From Synergistaceae bacterium OttesenSCG-928-I11 (GTDB lineage Bacteria; Synergistota; Synergistia; Synergistales; Synergistaceae): DNA of 53,088 bases. Shown here one piece after another: positions 22,904 to 30,744 of this stretch. Every line of letters begins with the position of its first letter. The first letter of the stretch is position 1. Made by a program: the position numbers and the translations under genes. The DNA lies in contig JAJDHV010000004.1 of the NCBI GenBank assembly GCA_030266365.1, positions 1-53,088 of the forward strand, read 5' to 3'. The notes below the pieces were generated by a model. The model did no database searches, was not told where the DNA came from, and was given only the letters and a program-made list of their open reading frames with translations.

Positions 22904-25239
22904 TTCCCCAGCTCCTCCAGCCCGTGTTTTACCCGGTCGCGCTCCTCGGCGCGTTTGGCGTTGTTGAAGCGGTCGACGGTGCCGACGAGGTATCCGGTGA
23001 TGCGCCTGATGCGCTCGAACTTCCGGTCGCCGTCGGTTTCGGCGCGTCCGCACTTCGGGCAGGTGTCGCCGATGATGCCGTTGTAGCCGCAGACCGGGTC
23101 GCGGTCGACGGGGTGGTTGATGGAGCCGTAGCCGACGCCGTTTTTCGCCATGTGGCGAACGATCTTCTCGAAGGCCTCGGGGTTCTGCGAGGCGTCGCCG
23201 TCGAGCTCGACGTAGGTGATGTGGCCTGCGTTCGTGAGCTCGTGATAGGGGGCCTCGACGGAAATTTTTTTGGCGGCACCGATCTTGTGGTAGACGGGGA
23301 CGTGAAAGCTGTTGGTGTAGTACTCGCGGTCCGTGACGCCCGGGATGGGGCCGAATTCCTGGCGGTCCATGCGGACGAAGCGGCCGGAGAGGCCCTCGGC
23401 GGGGGTGGCCAAGAGGGTGAAGTTCATCCCGCTCGTCTCGGTCTCGCGGTCGAGACGCTGGCGCATAAAGCGGACGATGTCGAGGCCGAGGGATTGGGCG
23501 TGCTCGTCCTCGCCGTGGTGCGCGCCGGTGAGGGATTTCAGGGTTTCGGCGAGTCCGATGAAGCCCATGGAGAGCGTGCCGTGTTTGAGGATTTCGCCGA
23601 CCTCGTCGTTCCAGCCGAGCGACTCGCTGTCGAGCCAGACGCCCTGCCCCATGAGGAATGGGTAGTTGTTGACGCGCCGCTTGCTCTGGATGCGGTAGCG
23701 CTCCAGCAATTGCTTGATGATGAGATCCATCTTTTTCTCGAGGTCGGAGAAAAACGCGGAGATGTTGCCGTTCGCCTTGATGGCGATGCGCGGCAGGTTG
23801 ACGGTCGTGAAGCTCAGGTTGCCCCGGCTGTTGGAGATCTCGCGGTCCCGGTCGTGAACGTTGCCGATGACGCGCGTGCGGCAGCCCATGTAGGCGATTT
23901 CCGTCTCCGGCTGTCCTTCCTTGTAATAGCGCGCGTTGAACGGCGCGTCCATGAACGAAAAGTTGGGGAAAAGTCGTTTGGACGAGACGCGGCAGGCGAG
24001 CTGGAAGAGGTCGTAGTTCGGGTCGCCCGGCTCGAAGTTGACGCCCGACTTGACGCGGAAGATCTGGATGGGGAAGATCGGCGTCTCGCCGTCGCCGAGG
24101 CCCGACTCGGTCGAGAGCAGGAGACTCTGCATGACCATGCGCCCCTCGGGGGAGGTGTCCATGCCGTAGTTGATGGAGGAGAAGGGCGTCTGCGCGCCCG
24201 CGCGGGAGTGCATGGTGTTCAGGTTGTGGATGAGGGCCTCCATCGACTGGTACGTCGCGCGCTCGGTGGCCTCTACCGCGCGGTCGCGGGCGAAGACCTG
24301 CGCGCGGTCCACGACGTCCGCGTCGAAACCCGCGGCGATCAGGGCGTCGCGCTCGGCGGGCGTGTAGCCGTTCTGCTTGAGGGTCGGCAGAATATTTTTT
24401 GCACGCAGCTCCGCCTGCACGGCCTTGACTGCTTGGAGACTGGCGTCGTCCGCCAGGAGGAGGTATGCGGTGCGCAGATATTCGTCGTACTTGCGGGCGT
24501 AGGTTTTGGCGACGCCGCGCGCCATCGCGTAGTCGAAGTTGACGATGCTCTGCCCACCGTGCTGGTCGTTCTGGTTGCTCTGGATCGCGATGCAGGCGAG
24601 GGCCGAGTACGACGCGATGTCGTTCGGTTCGCGGAGCACGCCGTGCCCGGTGGAGAACCCGCCGTCGAAGAGTTTGATGAGGTCGATCTGGCAGCAGGTC
24701 GTCGTCAAACTGTAAAAGTCGAGGTCGTGGATGTGAATGTCTCCGTTCTTGTGGGCCGATACGAAGTCGGGGTCGATGACGAGCATCTCGTAGAACTTTT
24801 TCGCGCCCTCCGAGCCGTACTTGAGCATGGTGCCCATCGGGGTGTCGGCGTCGATGTTGGCGTTCTCGCGCTTGATGTCGCACTCGAGCGCGCTCTTGAA
24901 CGCGATCTCCTCGTAGGTTTTCATGAGCGACGTGTTCATCTCGCGAACGCGGTTGCGTTCGGCGCGGTAGAGGATATACGCGCGGGCCGTCCGCATGTAG
25001 CCGCAGTCGATGAGAGAGGCCTCGACGACGTCCTGGATCTGCTCGACGGACGGGGAGATGAGCCCGGTTGCCTCCAGGCGCTCCTCGACGACGCGGGCCA
25101 CCCGCTCGCTCGCCGTCTCGTTGTCCCGCACGGCGTTCTCCTCGCCTGTTGCGATGAACGCCTTCTCGATCGCGACTGCGATTTTCGCCCGATTGTACTC
25201 GACCTGTCTTCCGTCCCGCTTCCGTATCGTTCGGATCAA
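22885..25239 (-). CDS. nrdD: Anaerobic (class III) ribonucleoside-triphosphate reductase
   Basis: A 784-residue enzyme making deoxyribonucleotides without oxygen. An N-terminal ATP-cone (about 1-95; IRKRDGRQVEYNRAKI) gives allosteric control. The central catalytic barrel contains GDIHIHDLD and a long conserved body. The C-terminal glycyl radical motif is RRITGYLVG, with the radical Gly near 749. Just before it is a zinc-site region, DPVCGYNGIIGDTCPKCGR, in which three Cys are visible and Asp occupies the place where a fourth Cys often sits. The start is TTG 25239 with GGAGG 8 bases upstream; the nearby ATG 25246 is out of frame. Expression is controlled by the cobalamin riboswitch upstream. 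Confidence 0.95.
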   Translation of the reverse strand: MIRTIRKRDGRQVEYNRAKIAVAIEKAFIATGEENAVRDNETASERVARVVEERLEATGLISPSVEQIQDVVEASLIDCGYMRTARAYILYRAERNRVREMNTSLMKTYEEIAFKSALECDIKRENANIDADTPMGTMLKYGSEGAKKFYEMLVIDPDFVSAHKNGDIHIHDLDFYSLTTTCCQIDLIKLFDGGFSTGHGVLREPNDIASYSALACIAIQSNQNDQHGGQSIVNFDYAMARGVAKTYARKYDEYLRTAYLLLADDASLQAVKAVQAELRAKNILPTLKQNGYTPAERDALIAAGFDADVVDRAQVFARDRAVEATERATYQSMEALIHNLNTMHSRAGAQTPFSSINYGMDTSPEGRMVMQSLLLSTESGLGDGETPIFPIQIFRVKSGVNFEPGDPNYDLFQLACRVSSKRLFPNFSFMDAPFNARYYKEGQPETEIAYMGCRTRVIGNVHDRDREISNSRGNLSFTTVNLPRIAIKANGNISAFFSDLEKKMDLIIKQLLERYRIQSKRRVNNYPFLMGQGVWLDSESLGWNDEVGEILKHGTLSMGFIGLAETLKSLTGAHHGEDEHAQSLGLDIVRFMRQRLDRETETSGMNFTLLATPAEGLSGRFVRMDRQEFGPIPGVTDREYYTNSFHVPVYHKIGAAKKISVEAPYHELTNAGHITYVELDGDASQNPEAFEKIVRHMAKNGVGYGSINHPVDRDPVCGYNGIIGDTCPKCGRAETDGDRKFERIRRITGYLVGTVDRFNNAKRAEERDRVKHGLEELGKRVSQA

Positions 25240-25256
25240 TTTGCATTCCTCCTCAC

Positions 25257-25294
25257 AAAAAAAGGGCGGTGCTTAATTGATATCAGCACAGCCC
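25257..25294 (-). terminator. Riboswitch-linked terminator before nrdD
   Basis: On the minus strand GGGC-T-GTGCT pairs with AGCAC-C-GCCC across an 11-base loop and is followed by seven T, ending 17 bases before the TTG of nrdD. Its position directly after the cobalamin aptamer makes it the likely expression platform. Confidence 0.85.
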
Positions 25295-25304
25295 CATATG
25301 CGCG

Positions 25305-25497
25305 CATCCCGATGTTTGCATAATCCCGTGCGTACTTTGAAAGGCCGGTCTCCTGGCTCGCCTTCTTCCTCCCCGACGCCTTCCCCGGAAAAATTTTTTG
25401 TCCGGGTGGCTGACATTTCGATTGTCGGTCGGTTCGTCAGGCTCACAGTGGCGGGTACCGCGCCGGTTTCACACCGGCTTCCCGAGCACCCTTCAGA
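25305..25497 (-). promoter_or_regulatory. Cobalamin (B12) riboswitch aptamer
   Basis: Read on the minus strand, the leader has the class landmarks in order: GGGAAGCCGGTGTGAAACCGGC, interrupted here as GGGAAGCCGGTG then AAACCGGCGCGG; the B12-box core ACCCGCCACTGTGA; and GAGCCAGGAGACCGGCC near the 3' side. Such aptamers bind adenosylcobalamin or related corrinoids. With the adjacent terminator this predicts that nrdDG is switched off when B12 is plentiful. Ends are approximate. Confidence 0.93.
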
Positions 25498-25527
25498 TAA
25501 AACGATTTCAATTGCTTTCTTCCAATA

Positions 25528-25555
25528 ACTATATCTCTTCGGTCTCAAAAGTCAA
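25528..25555 (-). promoter_or_regulatory. Sigma70-type promoter of nrdDG
   Basis: On the minus strand TTGACT, a 16-bp spacer and TATAGT, 30 bases before the aptamer. Confidence 0.75.
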
Positions 25556-25723
25556 CGTGAAAAAAACGCTGGCGCGATGCGGCGAACGTCTCCCGAGTTC
25601 TGCGGCAACCTCACCCCCAAGGCCGAGAACGAATTTTTTACCGGCTTTTTACGCAAAACGTATTTTTTGTTTACGCACGCATGGCATACTCCTCACGCTG
25701 AAAGCGTTTCCGACTTCTTTGGA

Positions 25724-25752
25724 TTTACAGGGGGTGTTGGTCGATTCATAAA
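25724..25752 (+). promoter_or_regulatory. Sigma70-type promoter for the alkaline phosphatase gene
   Basis: TTTACA, a 17-bp spacer and CATAAA, about 90 bp before the start at 25842. Confidence 0.55.
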
Positions 25753-25768
25753 AGATACCGATAAAAAT

Positions 25769-25799
25769 TGTCATCGCGTTGTCGCAGTATGTTGTCGCA
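25769..25799 (+). promoter_or_regulatory. Pho-box-like direct repeats upstream of alkaline phosphatase
   Basis: TGTCATC-gcgt-TGTCGCA repeats the PhoB box layout (7-bp repeats, 4-bp spacer), followed by a third TGTCGCA after 6 bp. It lies 43 bp before the gene. Confidence 0.45.
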
Positions 25800-25841
25800 T
25801 CAAGGCATGTAACAGTGAAAACACATAAGGAGGAACAAACC

Positions 25842-27317
25842 TTGTTCAAACGAATTGCACTCGTCCTGTTCGGTCTCCTGCTGATCGTTTCAATGTCCGG
25901 AGTCTGTGGCGCCGCGACCCGAGAGGCGGGGAATCCCAAATATATCTTTCTCTTCGTCGGCGACGGAATGTCCCATGTGCAGATCAATGCCGCACAGGTA
26001 TTGCGCGGCAATAACACGCCGGGCGAAGTGGCGCTCGGGGGCCTCAATTTCACGCGATTTCCGAACGTCGGCGTCGTCACCACACATGACTCGACCTCTT
26101 TCTGCCCCGACTCCGCGTCCACGGCCACGTCCCTGTCCAGCGGTGTGAAGACCCACAGCGGCGTCATCGGCATGGAGGCGGACAAAACCAAGCAGACCGT
26201 CAATATCGCCGAGCAGCTCAAGGCAAAGGGTATGAAGATCGGCATTGTCTCCAGTGTGACGATCAACCACGCCACCCCGGCCGCCTTCTACGCCCATGTT
26301 CCTTCGCGCAACGATTACTACGGCATTGCCATGCAGATGGCGAACAGCGGCTTCGACTATTTCGCCGGCGGGACCGTGAAAAACGCGACCGGGACCGCGA
26401 AGGAGCCGAAGCCGGACGCGTTCGAAGTCATCAAAAGCAAAGGCTACACCGTTGTCAACACGCCGGAGGGCATCCGTTCGCTGAACGCGTCGTCCGGTAA
26501 AGTGTATGCCGTCAGCCCGAGGCTGCAGGACGATGGCGCGATGCCCTACACCATAGATGAGACTCCGGCGGACGTCACGCTTGCCGAGTTTGTGCAGAAG
26601 GGGATCGAGGTGCTCGACAACGAGAATGGTTTCTTCATGATGGCCGAATCCGGCAAGGTGGACTGGGCCTGCCACGCGAACGACGCGCTCAGCACCATTG
26701 TGGATGTGCTGGGTTTTGAGGATGCCATACAGGTGGCGGTCGACTTCGCGAAGCAGCATCCGGACGAGACCCTGATCCTCGTCACAGGCGACCACGAAAC
26801 GGGCGGTATGACCATTGGATACGCGGCGACAGGCTACAAGACCGCTTTCAGCATCCTGAACAGACAGAAGATGTCCTACGTGGCATTCGACAAGCGGATC
26901 GGTGAAATGAAGGCGAAGACCCCGAAGCTCACGATGGAAGACGTCATGCCCGTCATCGAAGAAAACTTCGGCCTCATCATGCCGAACGATACCGACGCGA
27001 AAAAAGAGGAGAACGCCCCGTTCGTCCTGACGGAATTTGAGTATAAACGGCTGGCGGATGCGTTCGCCGAATCCATGAAGCCGTCGGACAAGCGCACGGA
27101 CGACGAGGTTGCGGCGCTTCTCTACGGCGGATACGACCCCCTGTCGGTGACGCTTACGCACATCATCAACAACAAGGCCGGAATCGGCTGGACGTCCTAT
27201 GCGCACACCGGCACGCCGGTCCCCGTCTTCGCGATGGGTGCAGGTTCGGAGGCATTCGCAGGATCGTATGACAACACGGACGTCTACAAAAAACTGGCGG
27301 CGGTAACAGGACTCTAA
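25842..27317 (+). CDS. phoA: Secreted alkaline phosphatase
   Basis: A 491-residue phosphomonoesterase. The signal peptide (1-24, ending GVCGA) precedes the metal-binding FVGDGMSHVQ (D41) and the nucleophile segment FCPDSASTATSLSSG (S91). The later GDHETGGMT supplies metal-binding His and Asp. It releases phosphate from organic phosphates outside the cytoplasm. Start TTG 25842 follows AGGAGGA; the frame is open 63 bases further upstream without a ribosome site. The Pho-box-like repeats upstream suggest phosphate-starvation control. The symbol is by family; orthology to E. coli PhoA is not established. Confidence 0.88.
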   Translation: MFKRIALVLFGLLLIVSMSGVCGAATREAGNPKYIFLFVGDGMSHVQINAAQVLRGNNTPGEVALGGLNFTRFPNVGVVTTHDSTSFCPDSASTATSLSSGVKTHSGVIGMEADKTKQTVNIAEQLKAKGMKIGIVSSVTINHATPAAFYAHVPSRNDYYGIAMQMANSGFDYFAGGTVKNATGTAKEPKPDAFEVIKSKGYTVVNTPEGIRSLNASSGKVYAVSPRLQDDGAMPYTIDETPADVTLAEFVQKGIEVLDNENGFFMMAESGKVDWACHANDALSTIVDVLGFEDAIQVAVDFAKQHPDETLILVTGDHETGGMTIGYAATGYKTAFSILNRQKMSYVAFDKRIGEMKAKTPKLTMEDVMPVIEENFGLIMPNDTDAKKEENAPFVLTEFEYKRLADAFAESMKPSDKRTDDEVAALLYGGYDPLSVTLTHIINNKAGIGWTSYAHTGTPVPVFAMGAGSEAFAGSYDNTDVYKKLAAVTGL

Positions 27318-27329
27318 AATTTACCGCTA

Positions 27330-27354
27330 GGGGCCGGGAATTTTTCCCGGCCCC
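27330..27354 (+). other. Stable hairpin between the phosphatase and YibE/F genes
   Basis: An 11-bp stem GGGGCCGGGAA/TTCCCGGCCCC with a 3-base loop. No T-run follows; the next gene's ribosome site starts at once. It probably acts as an mRNA barrier rather than a full terminator. Confidence 0.7.
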
Positions 27355-27369
27355 GAAAGGAAAAACGGC

Positions 27370-28518
27370 ATGTTCTCTATCCCTAAAAAAATCGACCGGA
27401 AGGAATGGCTGATGTGCCTGGTATTCGTTGCGGCGCTCGCGGTGCTGGCTGTCGTTCCCACCGGATTTCAGAAACAGATTTACCTCAACGCGGAAGGTGT
27501 CAGGGCGACGGTGCTGGAGACGGACAACTCCGGCGTATACAACACGGGCTTGATCCGGCAGGGCGACCAGCGCTGCACCGTTCGCATCGAGAGCGGTTCG
27601 CACAAGGGCGAAACGGTCACGGCCATGAACCTCTACACCGGAAAGATCGAATTCGACAAGGTGTTCGTCCCCGGCGAATCCGCGTGGGTATTGCTGGAGC
27701 GGGACGAACGGGGGGGTATTGTCTTTGCCAACATGGTGGATCACTACCGCCTTTCGAAGGAAATTCTGCTGATCGGCCTGTTTGCGCTTCTGCTGATTAT
27801 CTTTTCCGGCTTTACGGGTGTGCGAACGTTGCTCTCCTTTGGTCTTGCGCTGCTCTGTATTTGGAAAGTGCTGATTCCGCTGATGCTGAGAGGATATGCG
27901 CCGCTGCCGCTTGCCTTGCTCGTTGGCAATGCCATCTCGATCTCGACGCTGCTGCTGGTAGCCGGACTGACCCGGAAGGCAATGGCCGCCATCATCGGGA
28001 CGCTCGTCTGCTCGCTGTTCACCTGTATGCTGGCTGTGACGTTCGGGCGTATTTTCAACATCCACGGCGCGGTTATGCAATGGTCGGAATCTCTGTTGTA
28101 CGCCGGATTCGAGAGTCTGGACCTCACCGCCATATTCCAGGCTGGTATTTATCTGGCCTGTTCCGGGGCAATCCTCGACCTCGCCATCGATATTTCCGCC
28201 GCCCTGGATGAAATCGTCGCGAACCAGCCGGAGGTGACGTTCGGGGAGCTGCTTGCCTCGGGGTTTCGCATCGGGCGTTCGGTGCTCGGCAGTCAGACGA
28301 CCACATTGCTGTTGGCCTATATGGGCAGCTATATCTCGGTCATGATGGTATACATGGCACAGGGAACCCCCATGTTGAGCATCATGAATTCCAAGGCCAT
28401 CTCGGCGGAGATCCTGCACACATTCGTGGGGTGTATCGGGCTGGTGCTGGTCTGTCCTTTGACCTCCCTGATCAGCGCGTTTCTTTACCGCCGTATGCGG
28501 ATCCGTACGATTGGCTAG
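27370..28518 (+). CDS. YibE/F-like integral membrane protein
   Basis: A 382-residue protein. One N-terminal membrane segment (about 15-32) is followed by an extracytoplasmic beta-rich domain (about 45-130, with RATVLETDNSG and VTAMNLYTGK) and then about seven membrane segments. The conserved LDLAIDISAALDEI stretch and the overall layout match the YibE/F family, which is of unknown function and suspected to transport. The Shine-Dalgarno site is GAAAGGA. It follows the alkaline phosphatase gene by 52 bp across a hairpin, so co-transcription with reduced expression is likely. Confidence 0.8.
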   Translation: MFSIPKKIDRKEWLMCLVFVAALAVLAVVPTGFQKQIYLNAEGVRATVLETDNSGVYNTGLIRQGDQRCTVRIESGSHKGETVTAMNLYTGKIEFDKVFVPGESAWVLLERDERGGIVFANMVDHYRLSKEILLIGLFALLLIIFSGFTGVRTLLSFGLALLCIWKVLIPLMLRGYAPLPLALLVGNAISISTLLLVAGLTRKAMAAIIGTLVCSLFTCMLAVTFGRIFNIHGAVMQWSESLLYAGFESLDLTAIFQAGIYLACSGAILDLAIDISAALDEIVANQPEVTFGELLASGFRIGRSVLGSQTTTLLLAYMGSYISVMMVYMAQGTPMLSIMNSKAISAEILHTFVGCIGLVLVCPLTSLISAFLYRRMRIRTIG

Positions 28519-28659
28519 GGCGCATATCGGATCACAAGGGTAAAAAATAAGAAATGACAGGCAGAGGGCGGGTGCGCGTATGCGTCCCGCCGTTCATGTA
28601 TAATGGCGTCGAAGATTGCGGACGGCGAAAATTTTTTTCGCACGAAAGGGGATTCGCAG

Positions 28660-29328
28660 ATGGGGCAAGCCAAACGGGAGAAGCTTCGGATTTTTTTATT
28701 GCGCCACGGCAAGCCGGCGTTTCCGGATGAGCGCTCGTATATCTACGGGCACACCGACTATCCGCTCGCGGCGGTCGGCATCGAGCAGGCGGAAAAAATC
28801 GCGGCTGCCCTGGCGGGTGTTCCGATGGGGCGCATCGTGTCGAGCGACCTCGCGCGCGCGGCGCAGACGGCGGACATCGTTGCGAGCTTCCAGACCGGAG
28901 GCACGTGCGAGCCGGAGCGTGACCCGGCGCTGCGGGAGATCGACATGGGCGAGTGGGACGGTCGGGCGAAGGACGAGATCGAGGGCGAATACGTCGACGT
29001 CTTTCGCATGCGGGGGGAGGATTTCGCGAACACCGCCGCCCCCGGCGGCGAGAGTTTCGTGCAGCTCCAGCGGCGTGCGCTGGGCGCGCTCGAGCGAATC
29101 GTCCGGGGCTGCGAGGGGACGGACAGCATTCTCCTCGTCGCGCACGGCGGGCTCTTCTGGAGCATGATCTCCGGGCTCTTTCGCATCCCGCTCGGCGACA
29201 TGATGCGCTTCGGCCTGGACTACTGCGCACTGCATCTGGTGGAGTGCGACCGGGCGACCGGTGCGTACAAACTGATCCGTTACAACTGGTCCCCGGACCT
29301 GACGGACTACATGGACTATCCCATTTAG
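28660..29328 (+). CDS. Histidine phosphatase family protein (phosphoglycerate-mutase-like)
   Basis: A 222-residue cytoplasmic enzyme. The catalytic RHG motif is FLLRHGKP (about 12-19), the family core REIDMGEWDG lies near 105, and the second catalytic His is in VAHGGLFW. These enzymes form a phosphohistidine and act on small phosphoesters. The substrate could be a sugar phosphate, a cobalamin intermediate (CobC-like) or another; nothing here decides it. ATG 28660 has AAAGGGG 9 bases upstream. It lies 12 bp before butyrate kinase in the same direction, so the two are an operon. Confidence 0.85.
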   Translation: MGQAKREKLRIFLLRHGKPAFPDERSYIYGHTDYPLAAVGIEQAEKIAAALAGVPMGRIVSSDLARAAQTADIVASFQTGGTCEPERDPALREIDMGEWDGRAKDEIEGEYVDVFRMRGEDFANTAAPGGESFVQLQRRALGALERIVRGCEGTDSILLVAHGGLFWSMISGLFRIPLGDMMRFGLDYCALHLVECDRATGAYKLIRYNWSPDLTDYMDYPI

Positions 29329-29340
29329 GAGGCACCCCGC

Positions 29341-30420
29341 ATGACATGCCAGATTCTTGTTATCAACCCCGGCGCGACGTCCACGAAAATCGCGATCTTC
29401 CGCGACGATGAGCAGATCATGCAGGAAGTGGTCGAACACAGTGTGGACGATCTGGCGGAGTTTTCGAATCTCCTGGATCAGCAGCCGTATCGGAAAAAAT
29501 TGATTCTGGACGCGCTCGAACTCGCCGGGATCGACGTCTCGTCGTTCGACGCCGTGGTCGGCCGGGGCGGCATGCTCGCGCCGATGCCGGGCGGGACGTA
29601 CGAGGTGAACGACGACATGATCGAGACGGTGCGCGCGGCGCGCTACGGCGAGCACGCGTCGAACCTCGGCTGCATCCTCGCGCGCGAATTCGCGGCGATG
29701 TCGGGTTGCGGCGCGTACATCGTCGACGCCGTCTCGACGGACGAACTGACCCCGGAGGCGCGCATCTCCGGCATGCCGGGACTCGTGCGCCCCAGCCTCT
29801 TTCACGCGCTGAACCACAAGGCGGTCGCGCGCCAGGTGGCCTCGGAGATGGGAATGCGGTACGAGGACGCGCGTTTCATCGTGGCGCACCTCGGCTCGGG
29901 CATCAGCGTCGGTGCGCACATCGGCGGGCGCGTGGTCGACGTCTTCGACCCGATGAACGAGGGCGCCTTCTCCGCCGACCGCTCCGGCTCGCTCCCCGTG
30001 CGTTTCCTGATCAACCTCTGCTATTCCGGAAAGTACTCGCACAGGGAGATGCTGAAAAAAAACAACGGGGACGGTGGGCTCGCCGGCTACACCGGCACGA
30101 AGGACCTGCGCACGGCGTGGGACATGGCGCGCGCAGGGGACGAGAAGACCCACACGATCCTGAAGGCGATGGCTTACCAGATCGCGAAGGACATCGGCGC
30201 GATGGCCGCGGTCTGCGCGGGAAAAATCGACTGTATCATCCTCACGGGCGGGATGGCGCACTCGCCGAGCCTGATGGAGCTGATCCTCGAACGCGTCTCG
30301 TTCCTCGCCCCGGTCCGAATGATGCCGGGCGAGGAGGAGATGCGATCGCTCGCGATGGGCGCTCTGCGCATTCTTCGCGGGGAGGAGGGGGCGAAGCGTT
30401 ATGTGCTCGCATCATCTTGA
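29341..30420 (+). CDS. buk: Butyrate kinase
   Basis: A 359-residue acetokinase-family enzyme converting butyryl phosphate and ADP to butyrate and ATP, the energy-yielding last step of butyrate formation or branched-chain acid formation. Hallmarks are the N-terminal phosphate loop INPGATSTKIA, GRGGMLAPMPGGTY, HLGSGISVGAH and LTGGMAHS. GGAGGCACCCC precedes the ATG. No phosphotransbutyrylase gene is in the window, so the partner must lie elsewhere. With the Liv importer, this fits fermentation of branched-chain amino acids to branched fatty acids; that link is inference. Confidence 0.92.
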   Translation: MTCQILVINPGATSTKIAIFRDDEQIMQEVVEHSVDDLAEFSNLLDQQPYRKKLILDALELAGIDVSSFDAVVGRGGMLAPMPGGTYEVNDDMIETVRAARYGEHASNLGCILAREFAAMSGCGAYIVDAVSTDELTPEARISGMPGLVRPSLFHALNHKAVARQVASEMGMRYEDARFIVAHLGSGISVGAHIGGRVVDVFDPMNEGAFSADRSGSLPVRFLINLCYSGKYSHREMLKKNNGDGGLAGYTGTKDLRTAWDMARAGDEKTHTILKAMAYQIAKDIGAMAAVCAGKIDCIILTGGMAHSPSLMELILERVSFLAPVRMMPGEEEMRSLAMGALRILRGEEGAKRYVLASS

Positions 30421-30744
30421 TTCTTATACGGTCTTATGCGATCATAAGCAAAAATACGGGGCGAGGAACCCGTTAAATGTACTACACTATCGGCACCTTT
30501 CGGAACGGTAAATCGCCGAGGGAACTGCGAGTTCAGGAGCGTTAACGGCAAAACTACGGGGGCATTCACAGACCAGACGGGCAGAAAATTTGCAAATTCT
30601 CAAAATGGTATCGCGACAGTGTGTATTTTTTAGCAACGCGATAGTGGATGTCTTTATACCGCGTTTTAAAAATAAGGCTGGTTTCGTCCAGCCGTTTTTA
30701 ATAAACAAATAAACATATCGAAAAAAAGCGAGGGAGTGAAGCAT
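30421..30744. other. Intergenic region between buk and the chemoreceptor
   Basis: No supported gene in 324 bases. A 6-bp hairpin CTTATG-CGAT-CATAAG lies just after buk (30433-30448). TATCGCG (30609-30615) and CGCGATA (30637-30643) form an inverted repeat around an AT-rich loop. A terminator sits at 30676-30699. Confidence 0.5.
30676..30699 (+). terminator. Rho-independent terminator before the chemoreceptor gene
   Basis: A 6-bp stem GGCTGG/CCAGCC with a 6-base loop and five T after one G. It lies only 46 bp upstream of the next start, so it could also be a leader attenuator. Confidence 0.6.

Noticed and set aside
22397-25246. A 949-codon minus-strand frame that would fuse to NrdG
   Set aside because: Its first 780 codons are the +1 shadow of nrdD. 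Only the NrdG end is real. It offers no sensible start for a fusion protein.
22924-25323. A 799-codon plus-strand frame opposite nrdD
   Set aside because: It is antisense to a gene with unmistakable NrdD motifs. Its Val/Asp-rich composition is typical of the complement of GC-rich coding DNA.
30421-30744. A possible cyclic di-GMP riboswitch before the chemoreceptor gene
   Set aside because: The conserved GEMM core sequences are missing. Only simple hairpins and a terminator are visible.
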